Shown here in pieces: positions 9,514-18,886 of a stretch of 64,000 nucleotides of DNA (position 1 is the stretch's first letter; every line of letters starts with the position of its first letter). This stretch comes from Egibacteraceae bacterium (GTDB lineage: Bacteria; Actinomycetota; Nitriliruptoria; Euzebyales; Egibacteraceae), in NCBI GenBank assembly GCA_040905805.1, contig JBBDQS010000136.1, positions 1-64,000 on the forward strand. Reading direction: 5' to 3'. The notes under the pieces were generated by a model. The model made no database searches. It was not told the origin of the DNA and saw only the letters and a program-made list of their open reading frames with translations. The position numbers and the translations under genes were made by a program.

Positions 9514-10721
9514 TAGGTGCTCGTCCCCTGGTGCTCCGTGCCGACCCGCTTGGCCCGCTCGACCTCGGCCGCGGCCGAACGCATGGACTTGATCGCCTCG
9601 GTGATGGTCTCGATGGTGACCACCCCCTGGAACGCCCCGGTCTTGTCCACCACCACCGAGCAGCCCCCGTAGGAGGTGAGCATCTCGTTCAACGCGTCAG
9701 CCAGGGTGGCCTGCGGTTCCACGATCGCGCGCACGGGCGTACCGATCTGGTCGACCGGCAGGTTGGAGGCGGTGTCCTTGGCGTTGACCCACCGGGTCGG
9801 TTTGCGTTCGCCGTCGAGCAGCAGCACGAAGTTGCGGTCGTTGTCGTCGAGGGTTCGCCGTAGGTCGGCGTGTGTGGCCTCGGGCCCCCCGGTCGGGTAG
9901 TCCTCGAGCTCGACATCGCGGACCCGGCTGAGGTTGAGGCGTTTCAGGGAGGCGCCGGAACCGATGAAGTCCGCGACGAAGTCGTCGGCCGGGGCCGTCA
10001 GGATGGTCTCTGGGGTGTCGAACTGGGCGATGCGCGCGCTCTGGCGGAGAATGGCAATCCGGTCGCCCATCTTGATGGCCTCGTCGATGTCGTGTGTGAC
10101 GAAGATGATGGTCTTCTTGATCTCGGCTTGCAGCCGGAGGAACTCGTTCTGCAAGCGCTCGCGGGTGATGGGGTCGATGGCGCCGAAGGGCTCGTCCATC
10201 AGCATGACCGGCGGGTCTCCGGCCATGGCACGGGCGACACCGATGCGCTGGCGCTGTCCGCCCGACAGCTCCTTCGGGTAGCGGTTGCGGTACGCCCCGG
10301 GGTCCATGCCCACGGTCTCGAGCAGCTCGTCGACCCGCGCCGTGACCCGCTGCTTGTCCCAACCGAGCAGCTTCGGCACGGTGGCGATGTTGTCGGCGAT
10401 GGTCTTGTGGGGGAACAACCCGATCTGCTGGATGACGTAGCCGATGCGCCGGCGCAGGTCGTCCGGGTTGATCCTGGTGACGTCCTTGCCCTCGAGGAAG
10501 ATCGAGCCCGAGGTCGGCTCGATGATGCGGTTGATCATCTTCATGGTGGTGGTCTTGCCACACCCCGACGGGCCGACCAGGACCACGATCTCGCCCTTGG
10601 GGATCGCCATGGTCACCCGGTCCACCGCCGGGTCCTCCAGACCGGGGTAGCGCTTGGTCAGCTCCTCCAGCCGGATCATCGGTTCGCCTGAGGTGGGCGT
10701 GGTGCGTGCGGTCTCAGTCAC
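9513..10721 (-). CDS. Osmoprotectant ABC transporter ATPase with C-terminal CBS pair, OpuCA type
   Basis: This 402-residue ATPase powers betaine-type uptake. Residues 15-260 form the nucleotide-binding domain: Walker A GPSGCGKTT, signature LSGGQRQR, Walker B VMLMDEPFGAID and the switch FVTHDIDEA. Residues 265-395 hold two CBS-type repeats, the regulatory domain of OpuCA/ProV proteins. In Listeria and Staphylococcus OpuCA this domain binds cyclic di-AMP; whether it does here is unknown. Translation starts at GTG 10721, and the gene overlaps the upstream permease by eight bases. Its own stop overlaps the next permease start by one base, so three consecutive genes are coupled. Confidence 0.93.
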   Translation of the reverse strand: MTETARTTPTSGEPMIRLEELTKRYPGLEDPAVDRVTMAIPKGEIVVLVGPSGCGKTTTMKMINRIIEPTSGSIFLEGKDVTRINPDDLRRRIGYVIQQIGLFPHKTIADNIATVPKLLGWDKQRVTARVDELLETVGMDPGAYRNRYPKELSGGQRQRIGVARAMAGDPPVMLMDEPFGAIDPITRERLQNEFLRLQAEIKKTIIFVTHDIDEAIKMGDRIAILRQSARIAQFDTPETILTAPADDFVADFIGSGASLKRLNLSRVRDVELEDYPTGGPEATHADLRRTLDDNDRNFVLLLDGERKPTRWVNAKDTASNLPVDQIGTPVRAIVEPQATLADALNEMLTSYGGCSVVVDKTGAFQGVVTIETITEAIKSMRSAAAEVERAKRVGTEHQGTST

Positions 10722-11361
10722 GGAGCCCTCGCGAGGTCGTGAGCTTCTGGATCAGGAACAGGAACGCGTCGAAGATCAGGGCGATGACGACGATGCCGAC
10801 GGTGCCACCCAGGGTGATGTTGACAGCCTGCGCGCTGCCCAGGCGCGACAGTCCGCCCATGATGTCCTCACCCAGGCCACCGGCGTTGACGAACACGCCG
10901 ATCGCGGCGATGCCAACGGTGATCTGGGTGGCGACTCGGATGCCCGTGATGATGACCGGCCAAGCCAGGGGCAGCTCGATGCGCAGCAGCCGCTGGCGGG
11001 CGTTCAGGCCCATGCCCTTGGCCGACTCGACGACTGCCTGATCCACGCCCCGGAGCCCCGCGATGGTGTTGCGGGTGATCGGCAGGAGGCAGTACATGGT
11101 CAGGCCGATCATCGCGGGCGTGGCACCGATGCCCACGAACGGGATGAAGAGCACAAACAGTGCGAAGGAGGGGATCGTCAGGAACGTCGATGTCACCGAG
11201 ATCGTGACGCTGCGAAACCAGTTGCTGTGGTAGCTCACGATGCCGAGCAGCAAGGAGATGACGGTGCCGACGATGACGGGGACAGCGACGAGGTAGGCGT
11301 GTTCGATGCCCTGTTCCACCAGATTCGGCCAGCGATTGCCCAGGTAGTTCAGGAATTCCAC
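10714..11361 (-). CDS. Osmoprotectant ABC transporter permease, OpuCB type (first gene of operon)
   Basis: This 215-residue permease has five to six membrane segments and the BPD_transp_1 fold; the loop after residue 120 (VVESAKGMGL) is the typical ATPase-contact EAA-like motif. It starts at GTG 11361 and is the first gene of the four-gene OpuC-like operon (permease, ATPase, permease, binding protein). The 136 bases upstream, before the preceding terminator hairpin, must hold the operon promoter, but I could not pick out a convincing -10/-35 pair there. Confidence 0.9.
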   Translation of the reverse strand: MEFLNYLGNRWPNLVEQGIEHAYLVAVPVIVGTVISLLLGIVSYHSNWFRSVTISVTSTFLTIPSFALFVLFIPFVGIGATPAMIGLTMYCLLPITRNTIAGLRGVDQAVVESAKGMGLNARQRLLRIELPLAWPVIITGIRVATQITVGIAAIGVFVNAGGLGEDIMGGLSRLGSAQAVNITLGGTVGIVVIALIFDAFLFLIQKLTTSRGLRD

Positions 11362-11497
11362 GTCAGTCCGCTCGTCGGCACGGTCGCGCAGCGCTGTGGG
11401 CCGACCCTGGGGAAGGGATCAGCGTCGATCTTTTGGAGGACCGTATCCAGGCCTCCCCGCGGCTGCAAGGGACGGGCCGGAGACCGGGCCCCGTCGC

Positions 11498-11528
11498 GAG
11501 AGGGCCCGCGCGCTGCGCAGGCCCTCTC
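11498..11528. terminator. Hairpin terminator after proX
   Basis: GAGAGGGCC at 11498-11506 pairs with GGCCCTCTC at 11520-11528. The loop is 13 bases, partly self-complementary. It lies 19 bases past the proX stop on the minus strand and separates the ProVWX operon from the OpuC-like operon. Confidence 0.55.
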
Positions 11529-11547
11529 AGCCGATGTCAGTGCGGAG

Positions 11548-12501
11548 CTAGCCGATCCACTCATCGACGGTCTCGCGGTTGTCCTCGATCCAGCTCGCGG
11601 CCGCCTCCTGCCAGTTCTCCCTCTCGTCGCCGGGCTCATCGCCCGCTTCCTCGACGGCGGCGTTGAGGCTCGAGAGCTCCTCATCGCTCATCTCCCACGT
11701 GGAAATCCACTCGGCGACCTCGGGGAAGTCGTCGGCGAACCCGGTCCGGGAAATCGCGTGCAGCTGCTCCTCGTCGCCCCAGGCGTTCTCCGGGTCCTCC
11801 AGGCGCTTGAGGTCCTTCAGCCCGTACTCGGGGTGGGGAGTCCACAGCGTCACGACGATCGGCTCCTCGGCGTCGTACGCCCGCTGGAGCTCGGCCCGCA
11901 TGGCGGCGGTGCTCGACGACTCGAGGGTGAACGCCTCGTCGAGGCCGTAGGTGGGAATGACGTCGTCCTCGAGGATCTGCATCATGCCGGCGCCGGACTC
12001 GATGCCGGTGATCGTGCCGTCGAACAGGTCGGCGTTCTCCGCGAGATCCTCGAGGGAGTCGACTTCCTCGACGTAGGCGGGGACGGTCAACTCGAGCGTC
12101 GCGGAGTCGTACCACACGCCGAGGTCCTCGATGTCCTCGCCGAACTCCTCCTGATAGGGAGCGTGCGTGTTCGGCAGCCACATGTCGAGCATGAGGTCGA
12201 CGTCGCCGCCCGCCACCGCGGCGAAGACCGGCGCGACGTCGAGCTGGCGCTCGGTGACCTCGTAGCCCTCCTGCTCAAGAAGCTCCTTCCACATGAAGGT
12301 CGCGGCGATGTTCTCCTCCCACGGGATCCACCCGAGGGCGACCTCACCGCCGGATTCGGGGGTTTCTTCGCCGCTGACGTCCTCGCCCTCGCCGCCGTCA
12401 TCGCCTTCGTCCGTGGTTCCGCACGCCGTCATGACGAGCGCCATCACCATCAGGGCGACCAGGCCACGCCAGCGGGTGTGCATATGGGGTGCGGTGCTCA
12501 T
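11548..12501 (-). CDS. proX: Glycine betaine-binding lipoprotein, ProX/OpuAC family
   Basis: This 317-residue lipoprotein has its signal peptide ending in the lipobox VMTAC (C27), followed by an acidic Asp/Glu/Gly linker. The OpuAC-type binding domain contains the aromatic stretches GWIPWEE and MLDMWLPN, whose tryptophans would form the cation-pi box around the betaine trimethylammonium group. The ATG at 12501 has AGGAG six bases upstream; an upstream ATG at 12546 is less likely. It is the last gene of a proV-proW-proX operon and strongly acidic. It is not closely similar to the binding protein at 7649, so the two importers are different types rather than a recent duplication. Confidence 0.93.
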   Translation of the reverse strand: MSTAPHMHTRWRGLVALMVMALVMTACGTTDEGDDGGEGEDVSGEETPESGGEVALGWIPWEENIAATFMWKELLEQEGYEVTERQLDVAPVFAAVAGGDVDLMLDMWLPNTHAPYQEEFGEDIEDLGVWYDSATLELTVPAYVEEVDSLEDLAENADLFDGTITGIESGAGMMQILEDDVIPTYGLDEAFTLESSSTAAMRAELQRAYDAEEPIVVTLWTPHPEYGLKDLKRLEDPENAWGDEEQLHAISRTGFADDFPEVAEWISTWEMSDEELSSLNAAVEEAGDEPGDERENWQEAAASWIEDNRETVDEWIG

Positions 12502-12567
12502 GTATTGCTCCTCTCTGGGATCAATGGGTCCTACTATCGTCTCCATAGCACCCTAACGTTTTCGCTG

Positions 12568-13410
12568 CTACTCGTCCGGAGCCGCGCGGTCCTTCATGAA
12601 GCTCGTGATGCGGTCGAGGAATATGGCGATGATCACCACCGCAAGCCCGCTCTCGACGCCGAGCCCGATCTGCAGACGCGTGATCCCCCGGAAGACGTCT
12701 TCGCCGAGGCCCCCGGCGCCGATCATCCCGGCGACGACGACCATGGACAGGGCCAGCATGATGACCTGGTTGACCCCCTGCATGATCGTCGGCATCGCCA
12801 GGGGGATCTGGACCCGGGTGAGGACCTGGTTGTTCGTGGCACCGAACGCGCGCGCCGCCTCGACCACCTCCGGGTCGACCTGGCGGATGCCGAGCGCGGT
12901 GAGGCGTACTCCGGGCGGGATGGCGAACACGAGTGTGGCGACGAGCCCGGGCGGGGTCCCTGTGCCGAACAGCAGGACGGCGGGGATGAGGTAGACGAAC
13001 ACGGGCAGGGTCTGCATGAGGTCGAGGACGGGTCGCACCGCCGCACCGAGCAGATGATTTCGCGCGGCCATGATGCCGGTCGGCACACCGATCGCCACGG
13101 CGAGAATCGTGGCGACCAGGACCAGCGCGAGGGTGTCCATCGTCGAGTTCCAGAAGCCCATCGACTGGATGAGCAGGAAGGCCAGGAGGGAGAACCCCCC
13201 GAAGCGCCACCCGCGCAGCCAGAAGCCGAGCACGCCCGCCAGCAGGGCGAACAGCAGCGGGTGGGGCCACGTCAGCGCGGTCTCGAGCCAGCCGATGGAT
13301 GTCTCGAGGATGCGCCGGATGAAGTCGAAGAACGCGGACATCTCCCGTACGAGAAACCGCACGAAGGCGGCCGCCCATTCGCCGATCGGGACGCGGGGAA
13401 GATCAGGCAC
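12568..13410 (-). CDS. proW: Glycine betaine/proline ABC permease, ProW type
   Basis: This 280-residue permease has about seven membrane segments. A hydrophilic N-terminal region holds an amphipathic stretch before the first helix, as in ProW proteins. The BPD_transp_1 contact loop VVEAARAFGAT near residue 185 faces the ATPase. The start is GTG 13410, which overlaps the last eight bases of proV and has GAGGAGG six bases upstream; sequence further upstream in this frame is only the shadow of proV. A single ProW subunit normally forms the homodimeric channel, unlike the two-permease OpuC-like system next door. Confidence 0.92.
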   Translation of the reverse strand: MPDLPRVPIGEWAAAFVRFLVREMSAFFDFIRRILETSIGWLETALTWPHPLLFALLAGVLGFWLRGWRFGGFSLLAFLLIQSMGFWNSTMDTLALVLVATILAVAIGVPTGIMAARNHLLGAAVRPVLDLMQTLPVFVYLIPAVLLFGTGTPPGLVATLVFAIPPGVRLTALGIRQVDPEVVEAARAFGATNNQVLTRVQIPLAMPTIMQGVNQVIMLALSMVVVAGMIGAGGLGEDVFRGITRLQIGLGVESGLAVVIIAIFLDRITSFMKDRAAPDE

Positions 13411-14593
13411 CGGAGGCCTCCTCGGGTGTGCCGAGCGCGCCGAGCAGCAGGGCACGCGGCACCACGCCGACGAACCGGTCGCCCTCCACGACAGCGACCG
13501 GGATCTCGTACCTGGCTGCGGGCTGCAGGAGCTCGGCGATGGGGGTCTCGGGCGTAGCGCAGGGATAGTCCTCATGGAGACACCCCTCGATCGTGGTATC
13601 CCCGCGGGACGCGGCCTCGGCGAGCTCCCGGTCGCGGACGGCGCCGAGCAGACGGTGTTGGTCAACGACGTAGAGCTCGGTGCGCTGGTGCTCCTTGAGC
13701 TCCATCAGGGCCACCTTGGGGCCGTGGCGCGGTGACAGCGTAGCCACGGGCTCTCGCATCACGGCGGAGGCGGTCAAGATCCGCGAGCGGTCGACGTCCT
13801 GGATGAAATCCGCGACGTAGTCGTCGGCGGGCTTGTGCAGGATCGCCTCGGGCGTGTCGTTCTGCACGATCGCTCCCGCCTTCATCACCGCGACACGGTC
13901 GCCGAGGCGCATGGCCTCGTTCAGGTCGTGGGTGATGAACACGATCGTGCGCCGCAGCTCTTGCTGGAGCTCGATGAGCTGACCCTGCATGTCGCGGCGG
14001 ATGAGCGGGTCCAGCGCGCTGAACGGCTCGTCCATGAGCATGATGTCGGCCTCCGTGGCCAGAGCCCGGGCAAGACCGACCCGCTGGCGCATCCCCCCGG
14101 ACAATTGCTTGGGCATACGCTCGCCCCAGTCGGACAGCCCCACCATGTCCAGGGCCTTGGCGGCTCGTTCCCGTCGCTCGGCCTTGTCGACGCGTTGCAC
14201 CTCCAGCCCGTACGCGGCGTTGTCGAGCACGGAGCGATGGGGGAACAGCGCGAACGTCTGGAAGACCATGCTGATCTTGCGGGCCCGCAAGGCCCGGAGC
14301 GCCTTGTTGTCGAGGGTGCTGATGTCCTCGTCGTCGATGAAGACCTTGCCGCTCGTGGGATCGTGCAGACGGTTGATGGTCCGGACCAGCGTCGACTTGC
14401 CGGACCCGGACAGGCCCATGATCACGAACAGCTCCCCGGCCTCCACCGTGAACGAGACGTCGTTGACGGCGCAGAACTGCCCGGTGCTTTCGTAGACGGC
14501 GTCACGATCCTCGCCGGAGCGCAGCGCCTCCAGCGCCCGTTCCGGGTGGTTGCCAAAGATCTTGAACAGGTGATCGGCCTGTATCGCGCTCAT
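13403..14593 (-). CDS. proV: Glycine betaine/proline ABC ATPase, ProV type with CBS domains
   Basis: This 396-residue ATPase has the ProV-specific N-terminal extension around FKIFGNHPERALEAL. Then come Walker A GLSGSGKST, the Q-loop VFQTFALFPH, the signature LSGGMRQR, Walker B IMLMDEPFSALD and the switch FITHDLNEA. A C-terminal CBS pair spans about residues 275-390 and may sense ionic strength or cyclic di-AMP, as in related transporters. ATG 14593 is the first gene of the operon. ProW begins inside the proV stop region, so the pair is coupled. Confidence 0.94.
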   Translation of the reverse strand: MSAIQADHLFKIFGNHPERALEALRSGEDRDAVYESTGQFCAVNDVSFTVEAGELFVIMGLSGSGKSTLVRTINRLHDPTSGKVFIDDEDISTLDNKALRALRARKISMVFQTFALFPHRSVLDNAAYGLEVQRVDKAERRERAAKALDMVGLSDWGERMPKQLSGGMRQRVGLARALATEADIMLMDEPFSALDPLIRRDMQGQLIELQQELRRTIVFITHDLNEAMRLGDRVAVMKAGAIVQNDTPEAILHKPADDYVADFIQDVDRSRILTASAVMREPVATLSPRHGPKVALMELKEHQRTELYVVDQHRLLGAVRDRELAEAASRGDTTIEGCLHEDYPCATPETPIAELLQPAARYEIPVAVVEGDRFVGVVPRALLLGALGTPEEASGA

Positions 14594-14660
14594 CGACTTC
14601 CTGACTACGGGGCAGCTGCGCGCTCCCCTCCACGGAGTCAGCCTGCCGCTCCTGCTCCGC

Positions 14661-14690
14661 CATATGCGCTGGTAGGGAGGCTATGAACAA
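14661..14690 (-). promoter_or_regulatory. Possible promoter of proVWX
   Basis: On the minus strand TTGTTC (14690-14685) is followed after 18 bases by CATATG (14666-14661), giving a leader of about 60 bases before proV. Both hexamers match the sigma-70 consensus only partly. Confidence 0.3.
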
Positions 14691-14726
14691 CCCTACAGGA
14701 GGGCCGGCGGCCTGCAAGGCTGCGGG

Positions 14727-16562
14727 TTACCGGCCGTCAGGGCCTGCCCACAGTGCGGCGCTGTGCGGAGGCAGGGTGAGCACGCCGTCGCCCGCGCTGA
14801 CCTCCCCGCCGGCACCCCCGTACCGTGGTGCATCGGTGGAGACGAGCAGCGGCCATCTGCCTGGGGGCGCCGCGATCCTTGCCGGGCTCGCGGAGAGGTT
14901 GGCCGCCAGCAGCACAGGCGCGCCGCGTGGATCACCTCGGCGCAGGGACAGCTGATGGGCGTTCGGCGCGCCGGCGACCTCCACGAGGTCGCGGCGACCG
15001 TTGCCCAGGGCCGGGTGCTCTCGGCGCAGCCGGAGCAGCTCTGCCCACAGGGCGCGGCGGGAGGCCCCCTCGGGGGTCTCGGCCGCCGACCAGTCCAAGA
15101 CGCTCGCGTCCCGGGTGGCGGGGTCCTGCGGATCGGGCACGTCGACCCCCGAGAAGGCCGCGAACGCGGTGAACTCCTCGGCGCGGCCGGTCCGGACCGC
15201 CGCGGCGAGCTCGGGTTCGGGGTGGCTCGTGAAGTACTGGAAGGGGCGGGTCTCGCCGTACTCCTCGCCCATGAACAGCATCGGGGTGGTCGGGGACGCG
15301 CAGAGCAGCAGGATCGCCACCCGGACGAGCGCCGGCTCGACCAGCGTCGTGAGCCGCTCACCGGCGGCGCGGTTCCCGACCTGGTCGTGGTTCTGCACGC
15401 AGGTCACGAGCCGGTGTCCGGGCACGTCGCCGAGCGGCGCGCCCACGGTGCGCTGCCGGTACTGCGAGTAGCGGCCGTCGAACAGGAACCCCCGGCGGTA
15501 CGCCTGCGCCACGTCGGGCAAGCCCGCGTAGTCGATGTAGTAGCCCTCCCGCTCCCCGGTGACCGCGGTGTGGATCGCGTGGTGCAGGTCGTCGGACCAC
15601 TGGGCGTGCATCCCCATCCCACCTGCCTCGGGCGGGCGGACGGTGGCCGGGTCGCAGCGGTCGGACTCGGCGATCAGCTGGCGGGGCCGCCCGGTGGCGA
15701 CCTCGACGGCCTCGGCCGTGGCGGCGAGCTCGGCCAGGATGTGCACCGCCGACGTGTCGACCAGGCCGTGGACGGCATCCAGTCGCAGGGCGTCGACGTG
15801 GTAGTCGAGCAGCCAGGACCGCGCGCACTCAAGGATGAACGCCCGCACCGGGTCGCTGTGTGGCCCGTCCAGGTTGAGCGCGTCGCCCCACGGGGTGGCG
15901 TAGTGGTCGGTGAGGTAGGGGCCGAACTCGGGCAGGTAGTTGCCCGATGGACCGAGGTGGTTGAAGACGACGTCGAGCGTGACGGCCAGTCCGGCCCCGT
16001 GGGCCGCGTCGACGAAGCGCGCGAAGCCGGCCGGGCCGCCGTAGGGCTCGTGCACGGCCCACCAGGCCACCCCGTCGTAGCCCCACCCGCGCTCGCCGTT
16101 GAAGGCGTTGACGGGCATGACCTCGACGTGTGTGGCCCCGAGAGCCGCGAGCGCGGGCAGCCGTGGGATGGCCGCGTCGAAGGTGCCCGCGGCGGTGAAC
16201 GTCCCGATGTGCAGCTCGTAGACCACGGCAGCCGATACCGGAGGCGCCCGCCAACCGGCGTCGGTCCACGCGAAGCGCCGGGGGTCGAGCACCCGGGCCG
16301 CCTCGTGCACCCCATGCGGCAGCCATCGAGCCGCCGGATCGGGCCGCGGCGCCCCACCGTCGAGTCGGAACCGGTAGTCGTGGCCGTGCGCGGCCTCGGC
16401 GCGTGCGGCGAACCATCCCTGTGCACCCGCCATCGCGATCTCGTGGCCACCGGTCAGCAGCGCCACGCGCTCGGCATGGGGGGCCCACAGCCGGAAAGTG
16501 GTGGTGTGGTCGTCGTGGGGCGTCGGTCCATGCCGGTGGGGGACGGAGGGCTGCTCGGTCAT
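14727..16562 (-). CDS. treZ: Malto-oligosyltrehalose trehalohydrolase
   Basis: This 611-residue GH13 enzyme hydrolyses the bond that releases trehalose from maltooligosyl-trehalose. An N-terminal CBM48-like sandwich (about 20-100) precedes the barrel. The barrel has DVVFNHLGPSGNYL, the nucleophile region LRLDAVHGLVD, the acid/base region LIAESDRCDP and VQNHDQVGN. The VFNHLGPSGNY and DAVHGLVD signatures are typical of TreZ rather than branching enzyme. I chose the ATG at 16562, 16 bases past the upstream stop, with AAGGAG nine bases ahead. Its partner TreY (and TreX) is not in the window, so the substrate must come from elsewhere in the genome. It is probably the last gene of a long operon. 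Confidence 0.92.
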   Translation of the reverse strand: MTEQPSVPHRHGPTPHDDHTTTFRLWAPHAERVALLTGGHEIAMAGAQGWFAARAEAAHGHDYRFRLDGGAPRPDPAARWLPHGVHEAARVLDPRRFAWTDAGWRAPPVSAAVVYELHIGTFTAAGTFDAAIPRLPALAALGATHVEVMPVNAFNGERGWGYDGVAWWAVHEPYGGPAGFARFVDAAHGAGLAVTLDVVFNHLGPSGNYLPEFGPYLTDHYATPWGDALNLDGPHSDPVRAFILECARSWLLDYHVDALRLDAVHGLVDTSAVHILAELAATAEAVEVATGRPRQLIAESDRCDPATVRPPEAGGMGMHAQWSDDLHHAIHTAVTGEREGYYIDYAGLPDVAQAYRRGFLFDGRYSQYRQRTVGAPLGDVPGHRLVTCVQNHDQVGNRAAGERLTTLVEPALVRVAILLLCASPTTPMLFMGEEYGETRPFQYFTSHPEPELAAAVRTGRAEEFTAFAAFSGVDVPDPQDPATRDASVLDWSAAETPEGASRRALWAELLRLRREHPALGNGRRDLVEVAGAPNAHQLSLRRGDPRGAPVLLAANLSASPARIAAPPGRWPLLVSTDAPRYGGAGGEVSAGDGVLTLPPHSAALWAGPDGR

Positions 16563-16578
16563 GAGGGTCGTCTCCTTG

Positions 16579-17274
16579 CTACCGGTCGGAACGCCGGGCG
16601 GCACGGGTCATGGCGATCGCCGCGGCGCCCAGCAGGAGCGCGACGGCGATGCGGACGGGGGTCACCCGCCGGGTCACGGGCCGGCCGACGGCGAGGATCT
16701 CCACGGAGTCGGCGTGGACCGCTGGGCCGCCGGCGTCCGCGGGGTGGGCGCGCAGGAACCTACCTCGGACACGGACGCGGTCACCGGCGCTGTGGGCCCC
16801 GCCCACGAGGCTGACGCGGTCGGCGTCGGCGGTCGGGATGGACACCGCCATGCCGGAGTTGGCGCCCCTGGGGCTGTGGTGGCTGGGGAGCGGGCCGATC
16901 GCCACGCCGTACGCGTCGTCGTTCAGCTGCACCCAGGCGCGCTCGCCGCGACGCAGCACCGCGCGCACGACCTCCCCGTCGAAGGTCACCGCCCGCCCGT
17001 CGAAGGCCGACGGGCACGCCAGGAGCTCGGCTGAGGTCACCGGCACGGGGCTGGCTCCCACGGCTACGGACGGGCGCGGCCGCTGGATCGTCTCGCTGGG
17101 CGTCGGGCACGGTGGCGCCGCCCGGCCCGGCACGGCCTCGGCGCGGAGGGCGGGGTGGTCGGGCTCGGGCACCAGGGCGTGCGCGCCCATCACCACCGCG
17201 CCCAGCGCGAGCACGATGACCAGCACGCCCAGCAGCGCCTCACGGGTCCTCACCTGTCCGGCCGCACGGCTCAT
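16579..17274 (-). CDS. Membrane-anchored protein with predicted OB-fold-like domain, unknown function
   Basis: I do not recognise this 231-residue protein. It has one membrane segment near each end (about 12-33 and 204-222). The middle is Pro-rich (about 50-75) and then a beta-rich domain (about 82-195). Stretches such as GRAVTFDGEVVRAV and GDRVRVRGRFL resemble OB folds of nucleic-acid or tRNA-binding type. Two membrane anchors would put this domain outside the cell. It lies ten bases after trkH and 16 bases before treZ, so it is co-expressed with ion-transport and trehalose genes. Confidence 0.75.
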   Translation of the reverse strand: MSRAAGQVRTREALLGVLVIVLALGAVVMGAHALVPEPDHPALRAEAVPGRAAPPCPTPSETIQRPRPSVAVGASPVPVTSAELLACPSAFDGRAVTFDGEVVRAVLRRGERAWVQLNDDAYGVAIGPLPSHHSPRGANSGMAVSIPTADADRVSLVGGAHSAGDRVRVRGRFLRAHPADAGGPAVHADSVEILAVGRPVTRRVTPVRIAVALLLGAAAIAMTRAARRSDR

Positions 17275-17284
17275 GGTGGGCGCC

Positions 17285-18763
17285 TCACGTCTTGCCCCGC
17301 ACGGTCGAGTAGAGGTAGCCGAACAGCGCGAACACGGAGACGAACTCCAAGCGCCCGACCCACATCTGCAGGATGTAGACGATCTTGAGTCCCGTCTCCA
17401 TCTCGGGTCTGACGAGCCCGACGGACAGCCCGACGGCCGCCGCGGCCGACGTGCTCTCGAACAGCGCCTCCTGGAGGCTGTAGCCGTAGAACAGGCCCGT
17501 CACCGCGCCCGTGAGATACAGCCCGATGTAGAGCAGCAGCACCATGGCAGCGGAGCGGGCCAGCTCGTTGCTGACGATGCGGTTGCCCCCGGTGGCGTAG
17601 TAGTGCTCGACCACGACCGCGTTGCGCGGCAGCAGCATCCGCCGCAGGTCGGCGCGCACGGACTTGTACAGCAGGGCGACGCGCAGCGCCTTGATGCCGC
17701 CGGAGGTCGAGCCGGCCATCCCGCCGAGCGCCATGGCGATCACCAGCATCCCGGGCGCGAGCGTCCCCCAGTCCGTCTCGAACAGCTGCCCGGGCACCGT
17801 GTTGAACCCGGTGCCCGAGTGCGCGGACAGGATCTGGAAGAACCCACGCCGAAAGAGCATCTCGGCGCTGTCGAACGTGCCGCTGCGCGCCAGGCCGACC
17901 ATCGCCACCGCGGACAACCCCGTCATGGTGAGCGCCAGCGTCCGGGTCTCGACGTTGCGGACGATCTCCCAGGGCCGGCGGTCCCACAGGTGGTGGTGGA
18001 CGGCGAACGACAAGCTGCCGGCCACCATCAAGACGGCGGCGGCGGCCTCCACCCAGCCCGAGTGGTAGAAGGCCAGGTTGGCTGACGTCGGGGCGAATCC
18101 CCCGGTGTCGAACGCCGCCATGAAGAGGGTGACCGCGTGGAACAGGCCGGTGCCGAGCGGCATGCCCGCCACGAGCAGCGCGGCCCACAGCAGGCTGGTG
18201 CCGACCACCCCGTAGAACAGCGCGACCCGCCAGATGAAGCGGGCGGAGTGCACGACGTTCGGCAGGACCCGCTCCTCGCGCCCCTCACCGACGTACAGCC
18301 CCGTGAGCCCACCGCCGCCGGCGAACATGCTGAGGGCCACCAGGACGAGTCCCTGCCCACCGAGGAAGTGCATGAGGTGTCGCCACAGGTTCACGCTGTC
18401 CGACAGGTGGTCGAGGTCGTTGATGACGGCGAGCCCCGCGGTCGCGAAACCGCTCATCGCGTCGAAGTAGGCGTCGAGGAAGCTCGCGTAGTGGCCGGAC
18501 AGGAACAGGGGGATCGCGCCGACGAACGCCGCCGCCAGCCAGGCCAGCGCCACCACCGCCATGGCGTGGCTCCACTGCATGTCCCGACGGATGTGCAGCC
18601 GCCACTCGGCTGTCTGTCCCACCAGCACGGCGAGAGCGGCGGCGATCACGAAGCCCAGCGCGTCGTCGACCTCGCCGCGCGCGGCGCCCAGCGACGCGGG
18701 CACCAGCATCGTGACGCCGAGGCCCGTCAGGATCCGACCGGTGTAGAGGCCGATGATCCTCAT
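17285..18763 (-). CDS. TrkH/KtrB-family potassium uptake channel subunit
   Basis: This 492-residue membrane protein shows the four-fold membrane-pore-membrane design of TrkH. Recognisable pore segments are SGFATAGLAV, SAHSGTGFNTV, GSTSGGIKALR and the last one near SAAAAVGLS. The HFLGGQGLV stretch corresponds to the family's HWLGGMGI motif. It imports K+, and it needs a cytosolic RCK ring (TrkA/KtrA) that is not encoded in the window. The start is uncertain: ATG 18763 begins at the first hydrophobic segment but lacks a good ribosome site, and the frame stays open to 18856 with GTG choices. It follows an NhaP-type antiporter and precedes the OB-fold protein by ten bases. Confidence 0.9.
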   Translation of the reverse strand: MRIIGLYTGRILTGLGVTMLVPASLGAARGEVDDALGFVIAAALAVLVGQTAEWRLHIRRDMQWSHAMAVVALAWLAAAFVGAIPLFLSGHYASFLDAYFDAMSGFATAGLAVINDLDHLSDSVNLWRHLMHFLGGQGLVLVALSMFAGGGGLTGLYVGEGREERVLPNVVHSARFIWRVALFYGVVGTSLLWAALLVAGMPLGTGLFHAVTLFMAAFDTGGFAPTSANLAFYHSGWVEAAAAVLMVAGSLSFAVHHHLWDRRPWEIVRNVETRTLALTMTGLSAVAMVGLARSGTFDSAEMLFRRGFFQILSAHSGTGFNTVPGQLFETDWGTLAPGMLVIAMALGGMAGSTSGGIKALRVALLYKSVRADLRRMLLPRNAVVVEHYYATGGNRIVSNELARSAAMVLLLYIGLYLTGAVTGLFYGYSLQEALFESTSAAAAVGLSVGLVRPEMETGLKIVYILQMWVGRLEFVSVFALFGYLYSTVRGKT

Positions 18764-18886
18764 GTCCGTGCGGTCCGGCCGTACCAGCACCGTGATGTCG
18801 CCCCGATCTCCTCTGTGTGCGGCACGGTCTGGTCCGTGCCCCGCGAGGCGGATCACCGCGCCCGACGGCGCCGCGCCCCGTGGCCA